The notes below the pieces were generated by a model that had not been told where the DNA came from, did no database searches, and saw only the letters and a program-made list of their open reading frames with translations. From positions 1-49,843 of the forward strand of contig NZ_JALEGT010000040.1 in NCBI RefSeq assembly GCF_022763305.1: 49,843 bases of DNA. The letters run 5' to 3'. Origin of the DNA: Marivita sp. (GTDB lineage: Bacteria; Pseudomonadota; Alphaproteobacteria; Rhodobacterales; Rhodobacteraceae). Shown here in pieces: positions 15,758 to 25,056 of the stretch (positions are counted from its first letter, which is position 1; each line of letters opens with the position of its first letter). A program made the position numbers and the translations under genes.

Positions 15758-16675
15758 TTACTGAAGCGCGGCCTTCACCGCAGCAACGGCATCGCCACCA
15801 TCCTTGGTCGTCACGCCATCGAGCCACCCGAGATAGGCGTCGGGATTTGCCTGCAGCCAGGCGGTCGCCGCGTCGCGCGCCTCGGCCCCGTCATTCAGGA
15901 TCGCGCCCATGATCTCGTTTTCCATGGCCAGCGTGAACTCGAGATTGGTCAGCAGCTTGCCGACATTCGGGCACGCCTCGACATAGCCTGCGGTCGTGTT
16001 TGTATACACGGTCGCACCACCAAGGTTCGGGCCGAACCAGTCATCGCCGCCTTCGAGATATGTCATCTCGAAATTCGCGTTCATCGGGTGCGGTTCCCAG
16101 CCGAGGAACACAACCGGTTCACCGCGGTCATCGGCACGGGCCACCTGTGCCAGCATCCCCTGTTCCGAGCTTTCGACAACCTCGAACCCTTCAAGGTCAA
16201 AGGCATTGGCCGCGATCATGTCCATGATCAGGCGGTTGCCGTCATTGCCCGGCTCGATCCCGTAGATTTCCCCGTCCAGTGCATCGCGCTGTGCGGCGAT
16301 GGCCGCAAAACTGGTGATCCCCAGATCGGCACCGGCCTTGTTCGTGGCCAGCGTATATTTCGCGCCTTCAAGGTTGGCGCGCACGGTGTCGACCGTGCCT
16401 GCGTCGCGGTAGGGCGCGATGTCCGCTTCCATCGTGGGCATCCAGTTGCCAAGGAAAACATCTACATCGCCTTCGGCCAGCGCCGTATAGGTCACGGGGA
16501 CGGACAGGACCTTGATGTCGGTCTCGTATCCCAGCGCGTCCAGCACAACCGTGGTCGCAGCGGTCGTCGCGGTGATGTCGGTCCAGCCCACATCCGAAAA
16601 GGTGACGGTGTCGCAATCGGCAGACACGGCACCGGCGGCACAGATTGCCAGCACGGAAAGTGAAGATTTCATCAT
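15758..16675 (-). CDS. choX: Periplasmic choline-binding protein
   Basis: This 305-residue OpuAC-family protein has signal peptide MMKSSLSVLAICAAGAVSA and then DCDTVTFSDVGWTDITATTA, typical of ChoX. The segments VFLGNWMPTMEADIAPYRDAG and VVFLGWEPHPMNANFEMTYL hold the aromatic residues that form the choline cation-pi box. I start at 16675, after a GGGAGACTT ribosome site; two ATGs are adjacent and either may serve. The longer frame would run through the BetI operator and is rejected. The gene leads choXWV and is transcribed away from betI. Confidence 0.92.
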   Translation of the reverse strand: MMKSSLSVLAICAAGAVSADCDTVTFSDVGWTDITATTAATTVVLDALGYETDIKVLSVPVTYTALAEGDVDVFLGNWMPTMEADIAPYRDAGTVDTVRANLEGAKYTLATNKAGADLGITSFAAIAAQRDALDGEIYGIEPGNDGNRLIMDMIAANAFDLEGFEVVESSEQGMLAQVARADDRGEPVVFLGWEPHPMNANFEMTYLEGGDDWFGPNLGGATVYTNTTAGYVEACPNVGKLLTNLEFTLAMENEIMGAILNDGAEARDAATAWLQANPDAYLGWLDGVTTKDGGDAVAAVKAALQ

Positions 16676-16708
16676 GATCAAAGTCTCCCTGACAGAGGTT
16701 GGTTTTTT

Positions 16709-16730
16709 GTTGATTGACGAGTCAATTAAA
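16709..16730. promoter_or_regulatory. BetI operator between choX and betI
   Basis: TTGATTGACGAGTCAATTAA (16710-16729) contains a perfect inverted repeat ATTGAC-GA-GTCAAT. It resembles the E. coli and Vibrio BetI box (TTGATTGGACGTTCAATA-like, from memory). It lies 35 bases upstream of choX and 50 bases upstream of betI, so one site can control both divergent operons and be relieved by choline. Confidence 0.75.
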
Positions 16731-16779
16731 AACGCCATACGCTCCCGGACGTCAAACCCTAATTGTTTCGAGGTCGAAC

Positions 16780-17376
16780 GTGCCGAAGCTCGGGATGGAG
16801 CCTATACGCCGCGAGGCGCTGGTAAAAGCGACGATTGCCGAGATCGGGCAGGCGGGGTCTCTTGACGTGACGGTTGCGCAGATTGCGCGGCGCGCCGGGA
16901 TGTCATCGGCCCTGGCGCATCATTATTTCGGTGGCAAGGACCAGATCTTTCTTGCTGCCATGCGCCATACGCTCAGTCTCTACGCCGCAGAGGTGCGCGG
17001 CGCGTTGGCGATGGCCGATGGTCCCCGCGCGCGGACCGAGGCCATCATTCGCGCGGGCTTCACCCGATCGAACTTCCGGCGCGAAGTTGTTGCCGCCTGG
17101 CTCAATTTCTATGTTCTGGCGCAGTCTGACGATCAGGCGCGCCGCCTTCTGGCCGTTTACCAGAAACGTCTCCATTCAAACCTTGTCTACAACCTGCGCC
17201 CCCTCATCGGCGCCACATCGGACGGCGTCGCGTTGCGGCTCGCAGGCCTGATCGACGGTTTGTACCTGCGTGAAGCGCTGGGCAGGGGCGTGCCATCTGG
17301 TGAAGACGCCACACGACAGGTTTTGACGTTGCTCGATCACGAAATCTCACACGCGCAGGAAACGCCGACATCATGA
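16780..17376 (+). CDS. betI: TetR-family repressor of choline-betaine genes
   Basis: The 198-residue protein starts [19 protein letters not shown] from a GTG, matching the conserved BetI N-terminus MPKLGMxPIRR. The HTH is [20 protein letters not shown] at about residues 32-51. The C-terminal domain binds choline in known BetI proteins. The frame extends upstream to 16714, but that would translate the operator and gives poor coding sequence. The stop overlaps betB by ATGA. It should repress betIBA and choXWV when choline is absent. Confidence 0.93.
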   Translation: MPKLGMEPIRREALVKATIAEIGQAGSLDVTVAQIARRAGMSSALAHHYFGGKDQIFLAAMRHTLSLYAAEVRGALAMADGPRARTEAIIRAGFTRSNFRREVVAAWLNFYVLAQSDDQARRLLAVYQKRLHSNLVYNLRPLIGATSDGVALRLAGLIDGLYLREALGRGVPSGEDATRQVLTLLDHEISHAQETPTS

Positions 17377-18830
17377 GTTACGACACCCAGCCCAAAGCCA
17401 GCCATTTCATTGATGGTGAATATGTCGAAGACACGAGCGGCACGCCAATTCCGGTGATCTACCCGGCGACCGGCGCGCAGATTGCCACCGTCTATGCAGC
17501 CACGTCCGCGATTGTCGACCGCGCCCTTGCCGCCGCGCACCGCGCGCAAAAGACCTGGGCGGCGCTGTCCGGAACCGAGAGAGGACGCATCCTGCGCCGG
17601 GCTGCCGATCTGATGCGCGCGCGCAACCACGATCTTTCTGTTCTCGAGACCTTCGATACCGGGAAACCCTATCAGGAAACCATTGCGGTGGACGCCACCA
17701 GCGGTGCTGACGCGCTGGAATATTTCGGTGGCCTGGCGGGCAGCCTGACAGGTGAGCACATCCAGTTGGGCGAAAACTGGGTGTATACCCGTCGTGAACC
17801 ATTGGGTGTTTGCGTCGGCATCGGTGCGTGGAACTACCCCACGCAGATCGCATGCTGGAAAGGCGCGCCTGCATTGGCTTGCGGGAACGCGATGGTGTTC
17901 AAACCATCTGAAACGACACCGCTTTGTGCGTTGAAAGTGGCCGAGATCCTGCACGAGGTAGGGCTGCCGGCGGGCGCCTACAACGTGATTCAAGGGCTTG
18001 GTGACGTCGGTGCATCCCTTGTCACTGACCCGCGTGTCGCAAAGGTTTCCCTCACCGGGTCGGTGCCCACGGGCAAGAAGGTCTACGCCGCTGCTGCCGC
18101 TCAGATGAAGCATGTGACCATGGAACTGGGGGGCAAATCACCGCTTCTGATCTTCGACGATGCCGATGTCGAAAACGCGGTCGGCGGGGCGATCCTGGGC
18201 AATTTCTATTCCTCCGGTCAGGTCTGTTCGAACGGGACACGGGTATTTGTGCAGAAAGGCATTAAGGAAGCGTTTCTGACTCGCCTTTCGGAACGACTGT
18301 CGACCGCCGTGATCGGAGATCCGCTCGACGAGGCGACGAACTTCGGGCCGATGGTGTCCGAAAAGCAAATGAACATTGTCCTCGACTACATTGAAAAGGG
18401 GCAGAAAGAAGGGGCTCGGCTTGTCACGGGCGGCGCGCGGCTCGATCGCGAGGGTTTCTACCTGCAACCGACTGTTTTTGCGGACGTTACCGACGGGATG
18501 ACCATCGCGCGCGAGGAGATTTTTGGCCCGGTGATGGCCGTGCTTGATTTCGAGACGGAAGAAGAGGCAATAACCCGCGCGAATGCCACGGAGTTCGGCC
18601 TGTCGGCAGGTGTCTTCACCAAAGACCTGTCGCGCGGGCATCGAGTGATCGCGCAGCTCGAAGCCGGCAGTTGTTTCATCAATTCCTATAACGATGCGCC
18701 TGTCGAAGCGCCCTTTGGCGGCACGAAGATGTCCGGCGTTGGCCGCGAGAACTCCAAGGCCGCGATCAACCACTATAGCGAGCTCAAGTCCGTTTTCGTC
18801 CGCATGGGTGATGTCGAGGCTCCTTACTAA
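17373..18830 (+). CDS. betB: Betaine aldehyde dehydrogenase
   Basis: The 485-residue aldehyde dehydrogenase has the full family length. Motifs are [32 protein letters not shown] (general-base Glu) and [14 protein letters not shown] (catalytic Cys), with the late substrate segment [16 protein letters not shown]. It oxidises betaine aldehyde to glycine betaine with NAD(P)+ in the cytoplasm. It overlaps betI by four bases and is followed nine bases later by betA. No choline sulfatase (betC) gene is present in the operon. Confidence 0.94.
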   Translation: MSYDTQPKASHFIDGEYVEDTSGTPIPVIYPATGAQIATVYAATSAIVDRALAAAHRAQKTWAALSGTERGRILRRAADLMRARNHDLSVLETFDTGKPYQETIAVDATSGADALEYFGGLAGSLTGEHIQLGENWVYTRREPLGVCVGIGAWNYPTQIACWKGAPALACGNAMVFKPSETTPLCALKVAEILHEVGLPAGAYNVIQGLGDVGASLVTDPRVAKVSLTGSVPTGKKVYAAAAAQMKHVTMELGGKSPLLIFDDADVENAVGGAILGNFYSSGQVCSNGTRVFVQKGIKEAFLTRLSERLSTAVIGDPLDEATNFGPMVSEKQMNIVLDYIEKGQKEGARLVTGGARLDREGFYLQPTVFADVTDGMTIAREEIFGPVMAVLDFETEEEAITRANATEFGLSAGVFTKDLSRGHRVIAQLEAGSCFINSYNDAPVEAPFGGTKMSGVGRENSKAAINHYSELKSVFVRMGDVEAPY

Positions 18831-18839
18831 GGCACTGAA

Positions 18840-20498
18840 ATGAAATCCGAATATGTGATCGTCGGCGCAGGCTCAGCAGGCTGTGCCCTGGCTTACCGCT
18901 TGTCCGAAGCTGGGAAGTCCGTGACCGTCATCGAACATGGTGGTACGGATGCGGGGCCGTTCATCCAGATGCCCGGCGCACTCAGCTATCCGATGAACAT
19001 GAAGCGCTATGACTGGGGCTTTCGGACAGAGCCGGAACCCCATCTTGGCGGGCGGCGATTGGCCTGCCCGCGTGGCAAGGTCATCGGCGGATCATCTTCG
19101 ATCAACGGAATGATCTATGTGCGCGGGCACGCACGGGACTATGATCACTGGCGCGATCAGGGTGCGGCCGGTTGGGGATACTCAGATGTTTTGCCGTATT
19201 TTCATCGGCTTGAGAGCTGGAATTCGGGTGGACACGGTGGTGATCCCGAATGGCGCGGCAAGAATGGTCCTTTGCATGTCACCCGTGGCGCCCGTACCAA
19301 TCCCCTGACGCGGGCCTTTGTCGAGGCCGGTGCACAGGCCGGGTATGGGGTGACGGGCGACTACAATGGTCACCGGCAAGAGGGCGTTGGCCCGTTTGAC
19401 ATGACCGTCTGGCAGGGCGAACGCTGGTCGGCTGCGAAGGCCTATCTTCGGCCTGCCTTGAAGCGCGAGAATTGCAACCTTGTCAGAGGGTTCGCGCGGA
19501 AAGTTGTCATCCGCGACGAGCGCGCCAGAGGCGTGGAAATCGAACAGGGTGGCAGGGTCCGCGTGATCGAGGCCGAGGCCGAGGTTATTGTCGCAGCGTC
19601 GGCCATCAACTCCCCGAAATTATTGATGCTTTCCGGGATTGGCCCCGCTGATCACCTTAAAAGCATGGGTATCGAAATCGTGGCGGACAGGCCCGGTGTC
19701 GGGAAGAACCTGCAGGACCATCTTGAGGTCTATGTTCAGGCGGCGGCGAAGCAGAAGGTCAGCCTTTACACATATTGGAACCTTCTCGGCAAAGCCTATG
19801 TGGGCGCGCGTTGGCTTCTTACGAAATCCGGTCCCGGGGCGTCCAACCAGTTTGAAAGTGCAGGATTTATTCGGTCGCGCGCCGGGGTGGACTATCCGGA
19901 TTTGCAGATCCATTTCCTGCCCATTGCGGTGCGCTACGACGGGCAGGCGTCGGCCGAAGGTCACGGCTTCCAGGCGCATGTGGGGCCGATGCGCTCTCCG
20001 TCGCGCGGCGAGATTACGTTGCGGTCCGCCGATCCGAAAGAGGATCCCAGGATTTTCTTCAATTATATGAGCCATGTAGAGGATTGGGTCGATTTCCGTC
20101 AGGGGATCCGGCTGGTTCGTGACATCTTTGGGCAGGACGCGTTCAAGCCCTATCTCAAACACGAGATCCAGCCGGGGGATGCCGCGCAGAGCGATGAGGC
20201 TCTTGATGATTTCATCAGAGAGCACGCCGAAAGCGCATATCATCCCTGCGGCACCTGCAAGATGGGGTCGCGTGACGATCCAATGGCTGTGGTCGACCCG
20301 GAAACGCGGGTAATTGGCGTTCAAAATCTGAGGGTTGCGGACAGTTCCATCTTTCCGCGCATCACCAATGGGAACCTCAATGCGCCGTCGATTCTCGTTG
20401 GCGAAAAGGCGTCCGACCACATTCTCGGGAAGGCGCCTTTGCCTGCGGACAACAGGGAGCCGTGGATCCATCCGGAGTGGCGCACGAAACAGCGCTGA
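18840..20498 (+). CDS. betA: Choline dehydrogenase (GMC oxidoreductase)
   Basis: This 552-residue FAD enzyme converts choline to betaine aldehyde. The FAD-binding loop [19 protein letters not shown] is at residues 6-24. The GMC signatures are [15 protein letters not shown] and [17 protein letters not shown], and the active-site region is [14 protein letters not shown] with the catalytic His. The C-terminus [19 protein letters not shown] is typical. It starts at ATG 18840, nine bases after betB, and ends the betIBA operon. Membrane association is usual for the family. Confidence 0.94.
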   Translation: MKSEYVIVGAGSAGCALAYRLSEAGKSVTVIEHGGTDAGPFIQMPGALSYPMNMKRYDWGFRTEPEPHLGGRRLACPRGKVIGGSSSINGMIYVRGHARDYDHWRDQGAAGWGYSDVLPYFHRLESWNSGGHGGDPEWRGKNGPLHVTRGARTNPLTRAFVEAGAQAGYGVTGDYNGHRQEGVGPFDMTVWQGERWSAAKAYLRPALKRENCNLVRGFARKVVIRDERARGVEIEQGGRVRVIEAEAEVIVAASAINSPKLLMLSGIGPADHLKSMGIEIVADRPGVGKNLQDHLEVYVQAAAKQKVSLYTYWNLLGKAYVGARWLLTKSGPGASNQFESAGFIRSRAGVDYPDLQIHFLPIAVRYDGQASAEGHGFQAHVGPMRSPSRGEITLRSADPKEDPRIFFNYMSHVEDWVDFRQGIRLVRDIFGQDAFKPYLKHEIQPGDAAQSDEALDDFIREHAESAYHPCGTCKMGSRDDPMAVVDPETRVIGVQNLRVADSSIFPRITNGNLNAPSILVGEKASDHILGKAPLPADNREPWIHPEWRTKQR

Positions 20499-20772
20499 AC
20501 CGTACAGATCACCGCGTCGAACCGTCCGGTTGCATACAGGGTTGGAACGATGGCTTTCGTTCGATAAATAAGATCGATTGTGATGATTGGTTCTGATTTC
20601 TGTATGCATCCAAGTCTCTGTCTTAACGTTTTCCCGACATTCGACGCGCCGCAGCATCCCAACCTCGGCCCCGTGCTAAAACTGATCGCACGCTCATTAA
20701 CTGATCACGGAGGTGGGAACCAAAGCCGTGATGCGGCGTTGAAGGGGCATCCTTCTGTTACCTTTCCTTGGG
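20499..20772. other. Intergenic region betA-pqiA with distant inverted repeat
   Basis: No gene is seen in these 274 bases. TGCATACAG (20531-20539) is repeated inverted as CTGTATGCA (20600-20608), 60 bases apart; AACCG-TC-CGGTT (20519-20530) is a small hairpin after betA. An AACTGATC direct repeat occurs near 20684 and 20699. No strong terminator or promoter could be assigned. Confidence 0.5.
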
Positions 20773-21414
20773 ATGGCGTATCACAGCCGCATGACCGACT
20801 CGCTTTCAGACCTGATCGCCTGCCCGAAATGCGATGCCCTGCACCGCGTGCCGCAGGTGGAAACGGGTGCACAGGCGCGATGCGTGCGGTGTGGCACGGT
20901 TCTGATGGCGCCGCGCGAAGGGGCGATGACGCGCATCGTGATGCTGTCGCTGACCGCGCTGATCCTGATGATCGCTGCGGTGTTCTTTCCGTTCCTGGAA
21001 CTCAGTACCCATGGGTTGGGAAGAAAAAGTTCGGTTTTCGACGCGGTGCTGGCCTTTTCGGACGGGCTCATGCTGCCCTTGTCCTTTGCGGTCGCCGCTC
21101 TGATCGTGGTGCTGCCGATCGCGCGGTTCCTCGCGCTGATTTATGTCTTCGCGCCCATGGCGCTGGGCTGGGCCCCGGCGCGCCATGCGCGGGCGGTATT
21201 CAAGATTGCCGAGCATATCCGTCCCTGGGCGATGGCGGAGGTGTTCATCATCGGTGTGGCCGTGGCTCTGGTGAAAGTGGCAGGGCTGGCGCAAGTGACG
21301 CTGGGTCCGGCCTTCTGGGCCTTCGTGGGCCTCGTGATCATCACGGTTCTTAAAGATAACTTCATGTGTCGGGTGACGGTATGGCAAACGCTGAACGCGC
21401 GCAGCCCGTCCTGA
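20773..21414 (+). CDS. pqiA: PqiA-family membrane protein, first half
   Basis: The 213-residue protein has a zinc-ribbon start, CPKC then CVRCG (about residues 17-41), followed by four helices of one PqiA domain (FFPFLELSTHGLG, then AMAEVFIIGVAVALVKVAGL). E. coli PqiA carries two such domains in one chain; here they are two overlapping genes. The family works with PqiB and PqiC to move lipids between inner and outer membranes. ATG 20773 or ATG 20791 could be the start; neither has a strong ribosome site. Confidence 0.85.
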   Translation: MAYHSRMTDSLSDLIACPKCDALHRVPQVETGAQARCVRCGTVLMAPREGAMTRIVMLSLTALILMIAAVFFPFLELSTHGLGRKSSVFDAVLAFSDGLMLPLSFAVAALIVVLPIARFLALIYVFAPMALGWAPARHARAVFKIAEHIRPWAMAEVFIIGVAVALVKVAGLAQVTLGPAFWAFVGLVIITVLKDNFMCRVTVWQTLNARSPS

Positions 21415-22013
21415 CGGCGCGCGCCGCCGGGCTGGTGGGCTGTGCGGAATGCGGGCATGTGCATCCGCTGGGCACGGAAACCTGCGATGTCTGCGGCTCG
21501 CAGCTGGTCAGCCGCGACATGGCGAGCCTGCAGCGGGTCTGGGCGTGGCTGTTTGCCGGAATGGTCGTCTATATCCCGGCCAATGTGTACCCGATGTTGC
21601 GCACCACCACCTTTGGCAACACGCAGGAAAGCACCATCGTGGGCGGCGTCTTCGAGTTGATGGACCACGGGTCCTACGGCGTGGCGATGATCGTGTTCTT
21701 TGCATCGGTCATCATTCCGGTGAGCAAATTCATCGCCATCGCCTATCTCGCGCTTCGGGTGCAGCGTGGACAACCGGGCACGGCGAGCCATTTTCACCTT
21801 TACGAAGTGGTCGAATTCATCGGCCGCTGGTCGATGATCGACGTGTTTGTCGTGGCCATCCTGTCGGCGCTGGTGCAGCTGAATTTCGTGGCTTCGATCC
21901 ATCCCGGAATCGCCGCGGTCAGTTTTGCGCTTTCGGTTGCATTCACCATGATTTCGGCCAATAGCTTCGACCCCAGACTGATCTGGGACGCGCCAGAAGG
22001 AAAACAGGTTTGA
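21381..22013 (+). CDS. pqiA: PqiA-family membrane protein, second half
   Basis: This 210-residue protein opens MANAERAQPVLTARAAGLVG, with a second zinc ribbon CAECG...CDVCGS and four helices. Conserved parts include IPANVYPMLRTTTFG and VVEFIGRWSMIDVFVVAIL, the PqiA hallmark. I chose ATG 21381; a GTG at 21366 is also in frame. It overlaps the first half by 34 bases and runs into pqiB at a TTGA overlap. Both halves probably assemble into the equivalent of one two-domain PqiA. Confidence 0.87.
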   Translation: MANAERAQPVLTARAAGLVGCAECGHVHPLGTETCDVCGSQLVSRDMASLQRVWAWLFAGMVVYIPANVYPMLRTTTFGNTQESTIVGGVFELMDHGSYGVAMIVFFASVIIPVSKFIAIAYLALRVQRGQPGTASHFHLYEVVEFIGRWSMIDVFVVAILSALVQLNFVASIHPGIAAVSFALSVAFTMISANSFDPRLIWDAPEGKQV

Positions 22014-24463
22014 GCGATCCGACCCCCGCAGACATGACCGTCTCCCCGCCTCGCAAGTCATTGTGGCGGAACCTGTCTTTTGTCTGGCTGGTGCCGCTTC
22101 TGGCGCTGGGCGTGTCACTGGGCATCGCGTGGCAGAGCTTTGCCGATCGCGGCACGCTGATCGAGATCGCATTCGGCAATGCCTCGGGCGTTGTGGCCGG
22201 CGAAACCACGCTGCGCTATCGCGATGTGGTCGTGGGCACGGTCGAGGACGTCCGTTTCACCACCGATCTGGGTCAGGTGCTTGTCTACGTGCGCGTGGAC
22301 AACGAGGTGGCGCCGTTCATCGACGACGAGGCAGCGTTCTGGGTGGTGCGGCCCGAGGTGTCGGCGCGGGGGATCAGCGGACTGTCGACAGTGCTGTCGG
22401 GCGTTTATATCGAGGGCGCGTGGGACACGACACTGGGTCCGGTCACGCAGCAGTTCCGGGGATCGGATACGCCGCCATTGAACCAGCCGGGGCGTCCGGG
22501 GCGGCGCATCACACTGGCGACGGATGATGGCACGACGATCTCGAACGGGTCGCCCGTGCTGTATCGCGGGGTCGAAGTCGGACGGTTGGAAACGCCGCGC
22601 CTGTCGGCGGACGGGCGCACGGTGCTGGTGGATGCGTTCATCGACGCGCCCCATGACGCGCGGCTGACCCAGGCGACACGGTTCTGGGACACTTCCGGGT
22701 TTGAGCTGTCCTTCGGCACATCGGGCTTTTCGGTGGATTTCGACAGTCTTGCTTCGCTTGTGACAGGCGGTGTGGCTTTCGACGATGTGTACGAAAATGG
22801 CGAGCCGCTGCCGCCGGGATATGTTTTCACGCTGTACGAGGCCGAAGAGGACGCGCGGCGCAACACGCTGGTGCGGGGCCCCGCGCGTGGCGTTCCCTTT
22901 GCGATCCAGTTTGCGGAATCGGTAAACGGGCTCGAAGCGGGGGACGATGTCACCTACCAGGGGCTCGAGGTCGGGGTGGTGACGGAGCTGCGTTCGCGGG
23001 TGATCGAAACGGCGTTCGGGCCGGAGCTGTCTCTGCTGGTCAACATCTCGATCGACCCGCAGCGTATGGGCTTGCCCGCGGGAACCAGCGATGAGGAAAC
23101 CGTCGATTTCTTCCGCTTTGCGGTGGAGACGGGCATGCGGGCACGGCTTGCGACGGAGAGCCTTCTGTCGAGTGATCTGCGGATCGAGCTAGTGGTGCTG
23201 GATGACGCGCCGGCGGCGCGTCTGCGCGAGGTGGACGGAGAGCCGCCACGCCTTCCCAGCATCGAGTCGAACCTGTCGGATTTCACCGCAACCGCCGAAG
23301 GCGTGCTGGAGCGGATCAACGCGCTGCCCATCGAGGAGGTGATGCAGCAGGCCATCCGGACGATGGAGTCGTTCGAGCAGCTGGCGCGGAACGAGGATTT
23401 GCAGCGCGTGCCGGGATCGGCGGTGGCGCTGCTTGACGATACGCGGGCGCTTGTGGGCAATGAAGCGATCCAGGCGATCCCGGCCCAGATCGAGGCGGCG
23501 GTGAACGACCTGACGGCGCTTGTGGCCGAAGTGCGTGAGGGGGGCGCGGTGGCGTCGCTCAACAGTGCGCTGGCGAGCCTGGACGAGGCGATGGTCGGCA
23601 TCAACGCGGCTTCGCAATCGGCACCGGCGCTTGCGGAAAACCTGGCGCGACTGACCGAAAAGGACATTCCCGCCGTGCTGGCCGAATTGCAGGGCGTGGC
23701 GCAGACCGCGCAGGAGCTGAAGCTTGACGAGCTGGTGGCCAGCGCGACGGCCACGCTGAACCGGGTCGATGCGCTGATCGCGCAAGAGGCGGTGCAGGGC
23801 ATTCCCGCGGCTGTGACGGCGGCCATAGACGATGTGCGCGGCGTGGTGGCGGATGTGCGGGCCGAAGGGGCGGTGCAGGCGCTGGGATCGAGCCTGCGCA
23901 ATCTCGACCGGGCGATGGCGGACCTTAGTGTGGCGTCACAGGACGCACCTGCGCTGACCGCCAACCTGCGCGAGATCACGGAAACCGACATTCCCGACCT
24001 GCTGACCGAGATCGAATCCGTGGCAACGATGGCCAAGGACCTCGAGTTGCAGGGGCTGGTGGACAGCGCGACCAGCACGCTCAACCGCGTTGATGCGCTG
24101 GTCGGGTCGCAGGACACGCTCGAATTGCCGGGCACGTTGAACGATGCTCTGACCGAGCTGCGGCTCGCCCTGGCCGAACTGCGCGAGGGTGGCGTGGTCG
24201 AGAACCTGAACGCGACGCTGCAATCGGCGTCGGATGCGGCCGGATCGGTGGCCGAGTCGGTGGAGGACCTGCCGCAGCTGACGGCCCGGCTGGAACGGCT
24301 GGTGGCCGAGACCGAGGCGGTGGTGCAGTCTTATGGCGCGCGGTCGGATTTCAACACGCAGACGCTGTCGACGCTGCGCGAGGTGCAGAACGCGGCGCGG
24401 GCGATTTCCGATCTCGCGCGCGAGATTGAACGCAGCCCGAATTCGCTGATTTTCGGGCGCTGA
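22010..24463 (+). CDS. pqiB: PqiB: three MCE domains plus long repeated helical needle
   Basis: The 817-residue protein has an N-terminal anchor (residues about 22-44, FVWLVPLLALGVSLGIAW) and three MCE domains, at about 48-140, 165-260 and 290-390. Each has the pattern of a loop then YRxxxVGxV (LRYRDVVVGTV, LYRGVEVGRL, YQGLEVGVV). The remaining roughly 400 residues are predicted helical and contain two full repeats of about 108 residues and a partial third. E. coli PqiB is about 546 residues, so the needle is much longer here. It should form a periplasm-spanning hexameric tunnel for lipids. The start is TTG 22010, coupled to pqiA; ATG 22034 is possible. Confidence 0.88.
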   Translation: MSDPTPADMTVSPPRKSLWRNLSFVWLVPLLALGVSLGIAWQSFADRGTLIEIAFGNASGVVAGETTLRYRDVVVGTVEDVRFTTDLGQVLVYVRVDNEVAPFIDDEAAFWVVRPEVSARGISGLSTVLSGVYIEGAWDTTLGPVTQQFRGSDTPPLNQPGRPGRRITLATDDGTTISNGSPVLYRGVEVGRLETPRLSADGRTVLVDAFIDAPHDARLTQATRFWDTSGFELSFGTSGFSVDFDSLASLVTGGVAFDDVYENGEPLPPGYVFTLYEAEEDARRNTLVRGPARGVPFAIQFAESVNGLEAGDDVTYQGLEVGVVTELRSRVIETAFGPELSLLVNISIDPQRMGLPAGTSDEETVDFFRFAVETGMRARLATESLLSSDLRIELVVLDDAPAARLREVDGEPPRLPSIESNLSDFTATAEGVLERINALPIEEVMQQAIRTMESFEQLARNEDLQRVPGSAVALLDDTRALVGNEAIQAIPAQIEAAVNDLTALVAEVREGGAVASLNSALASLDEAMVGINAASQSAPALAENLARLTEKDIPAVLAELQGVAQTAQELKLDELVASATATLNRVDALIAQEAVQGIPAAVTAAIDDVRGVVADVRAEGAVQALGSSLRNLDRAMADLSVASQDAPALTANLREITETDIPDLLTEIESVATMAKDLELQGLVDSATSTLNRVDALVGSQDTLELPGTLNDALTELRLALAELREGGVVENLNATLQSASDAAGSVAESVEDLPQLTARLERLVAETEAVVQSYGARSDFNTQTLSTLREVQNAARAISDLAREIERSPNSLIFGR

Positions 24464-24478
24464 GGAAGGACGGACAGG

Positions 24479-25051
24479 ATGACCCCACTGATGATGCGCA
24501 AACTGGTATTCGTGATCGCGCTGCCTTTGGCGGCCTGCGGATCGGCGGACAGCGCGCGCTATCTGATCGACGCGCCGCAGGCGACGGCCGCCGGTGCGCG
24601 CGTGTCCGTGCAAAGCATCGAGCTGCGCGATGTGTCCCTGCCCAGCCATGCCTCCGGGACGTCGATTCTTGTCCGGGGCGAAGACGGCGCGCTGCGGCCG
24701 CTGGGGGATGCGGAGTGGGCCGACGATCCGCAGCGCGCGGTGACGGGCACGTTGGCGCAGTTGCTGGATGACCGCAGCACCGCGACGGTTGCGGCCGAAC
24801 CCTGGCCCTTGCTGGATGGGCCCTCGGCCCGGCTCGATGTACGTATCGACAGGATGCTGGCCAGCGCCACGGGTGTGTTCGAGATCACCGGACAGGCGGC
24901 CGTGAGCGCCGTGGACGGACGCCCGCGCGAACGCGTTGAACGCTTTGCCATCGCGGTGCCGGTCACCGAGATCACGGCCGCCGCGGTGACAGACGCGCAG
25001 GGCCGGGCGCTCGTGGCCCTGTCGGACGAATTGATCGGGCTTTTGCGTTAG
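24479..25051 (+). CDS. pqiC: PqiC/YmbA-like outer-membrane lipoprotein
   Basis: This 190-residue lipoprotein has signal MRKLVFVIALPLAAC with lipobox LAAC, cysteine at residue 20 of the ORF. The rest fits the ABC-transport auxiliary (DUF330) fold: SARYLIDAP, VSVQSIELRDVSLPSH, and ARLDVRIDRMLA. PqiC forms an outer-membrane ring docking PqiB. It follows pqiB by 15 bases, completing a pqiA-pqiA-pqiB-pqiC operon. The start may be either the first or the third Met-containing codon (MTPLMMRK). Confidence 0.85.
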   Translation: MTPLMMRKLVFVIALPLAACGSADSARYLIDAPQATAAGARVSVQSIELRDVSLPSHASGTSILVRGEDGALRPLGDAEWADDPQRAVTGTLAQLLDDRSTATVAAEPWPLLDGPSARLDVRIDRMLASATGVFEITGQAAVSAVDGRPRERVERFAIAVPVTEITAAAVTDAQGRALVALSDELIGLLR

Positions 25052-25056
25052 GTGCC

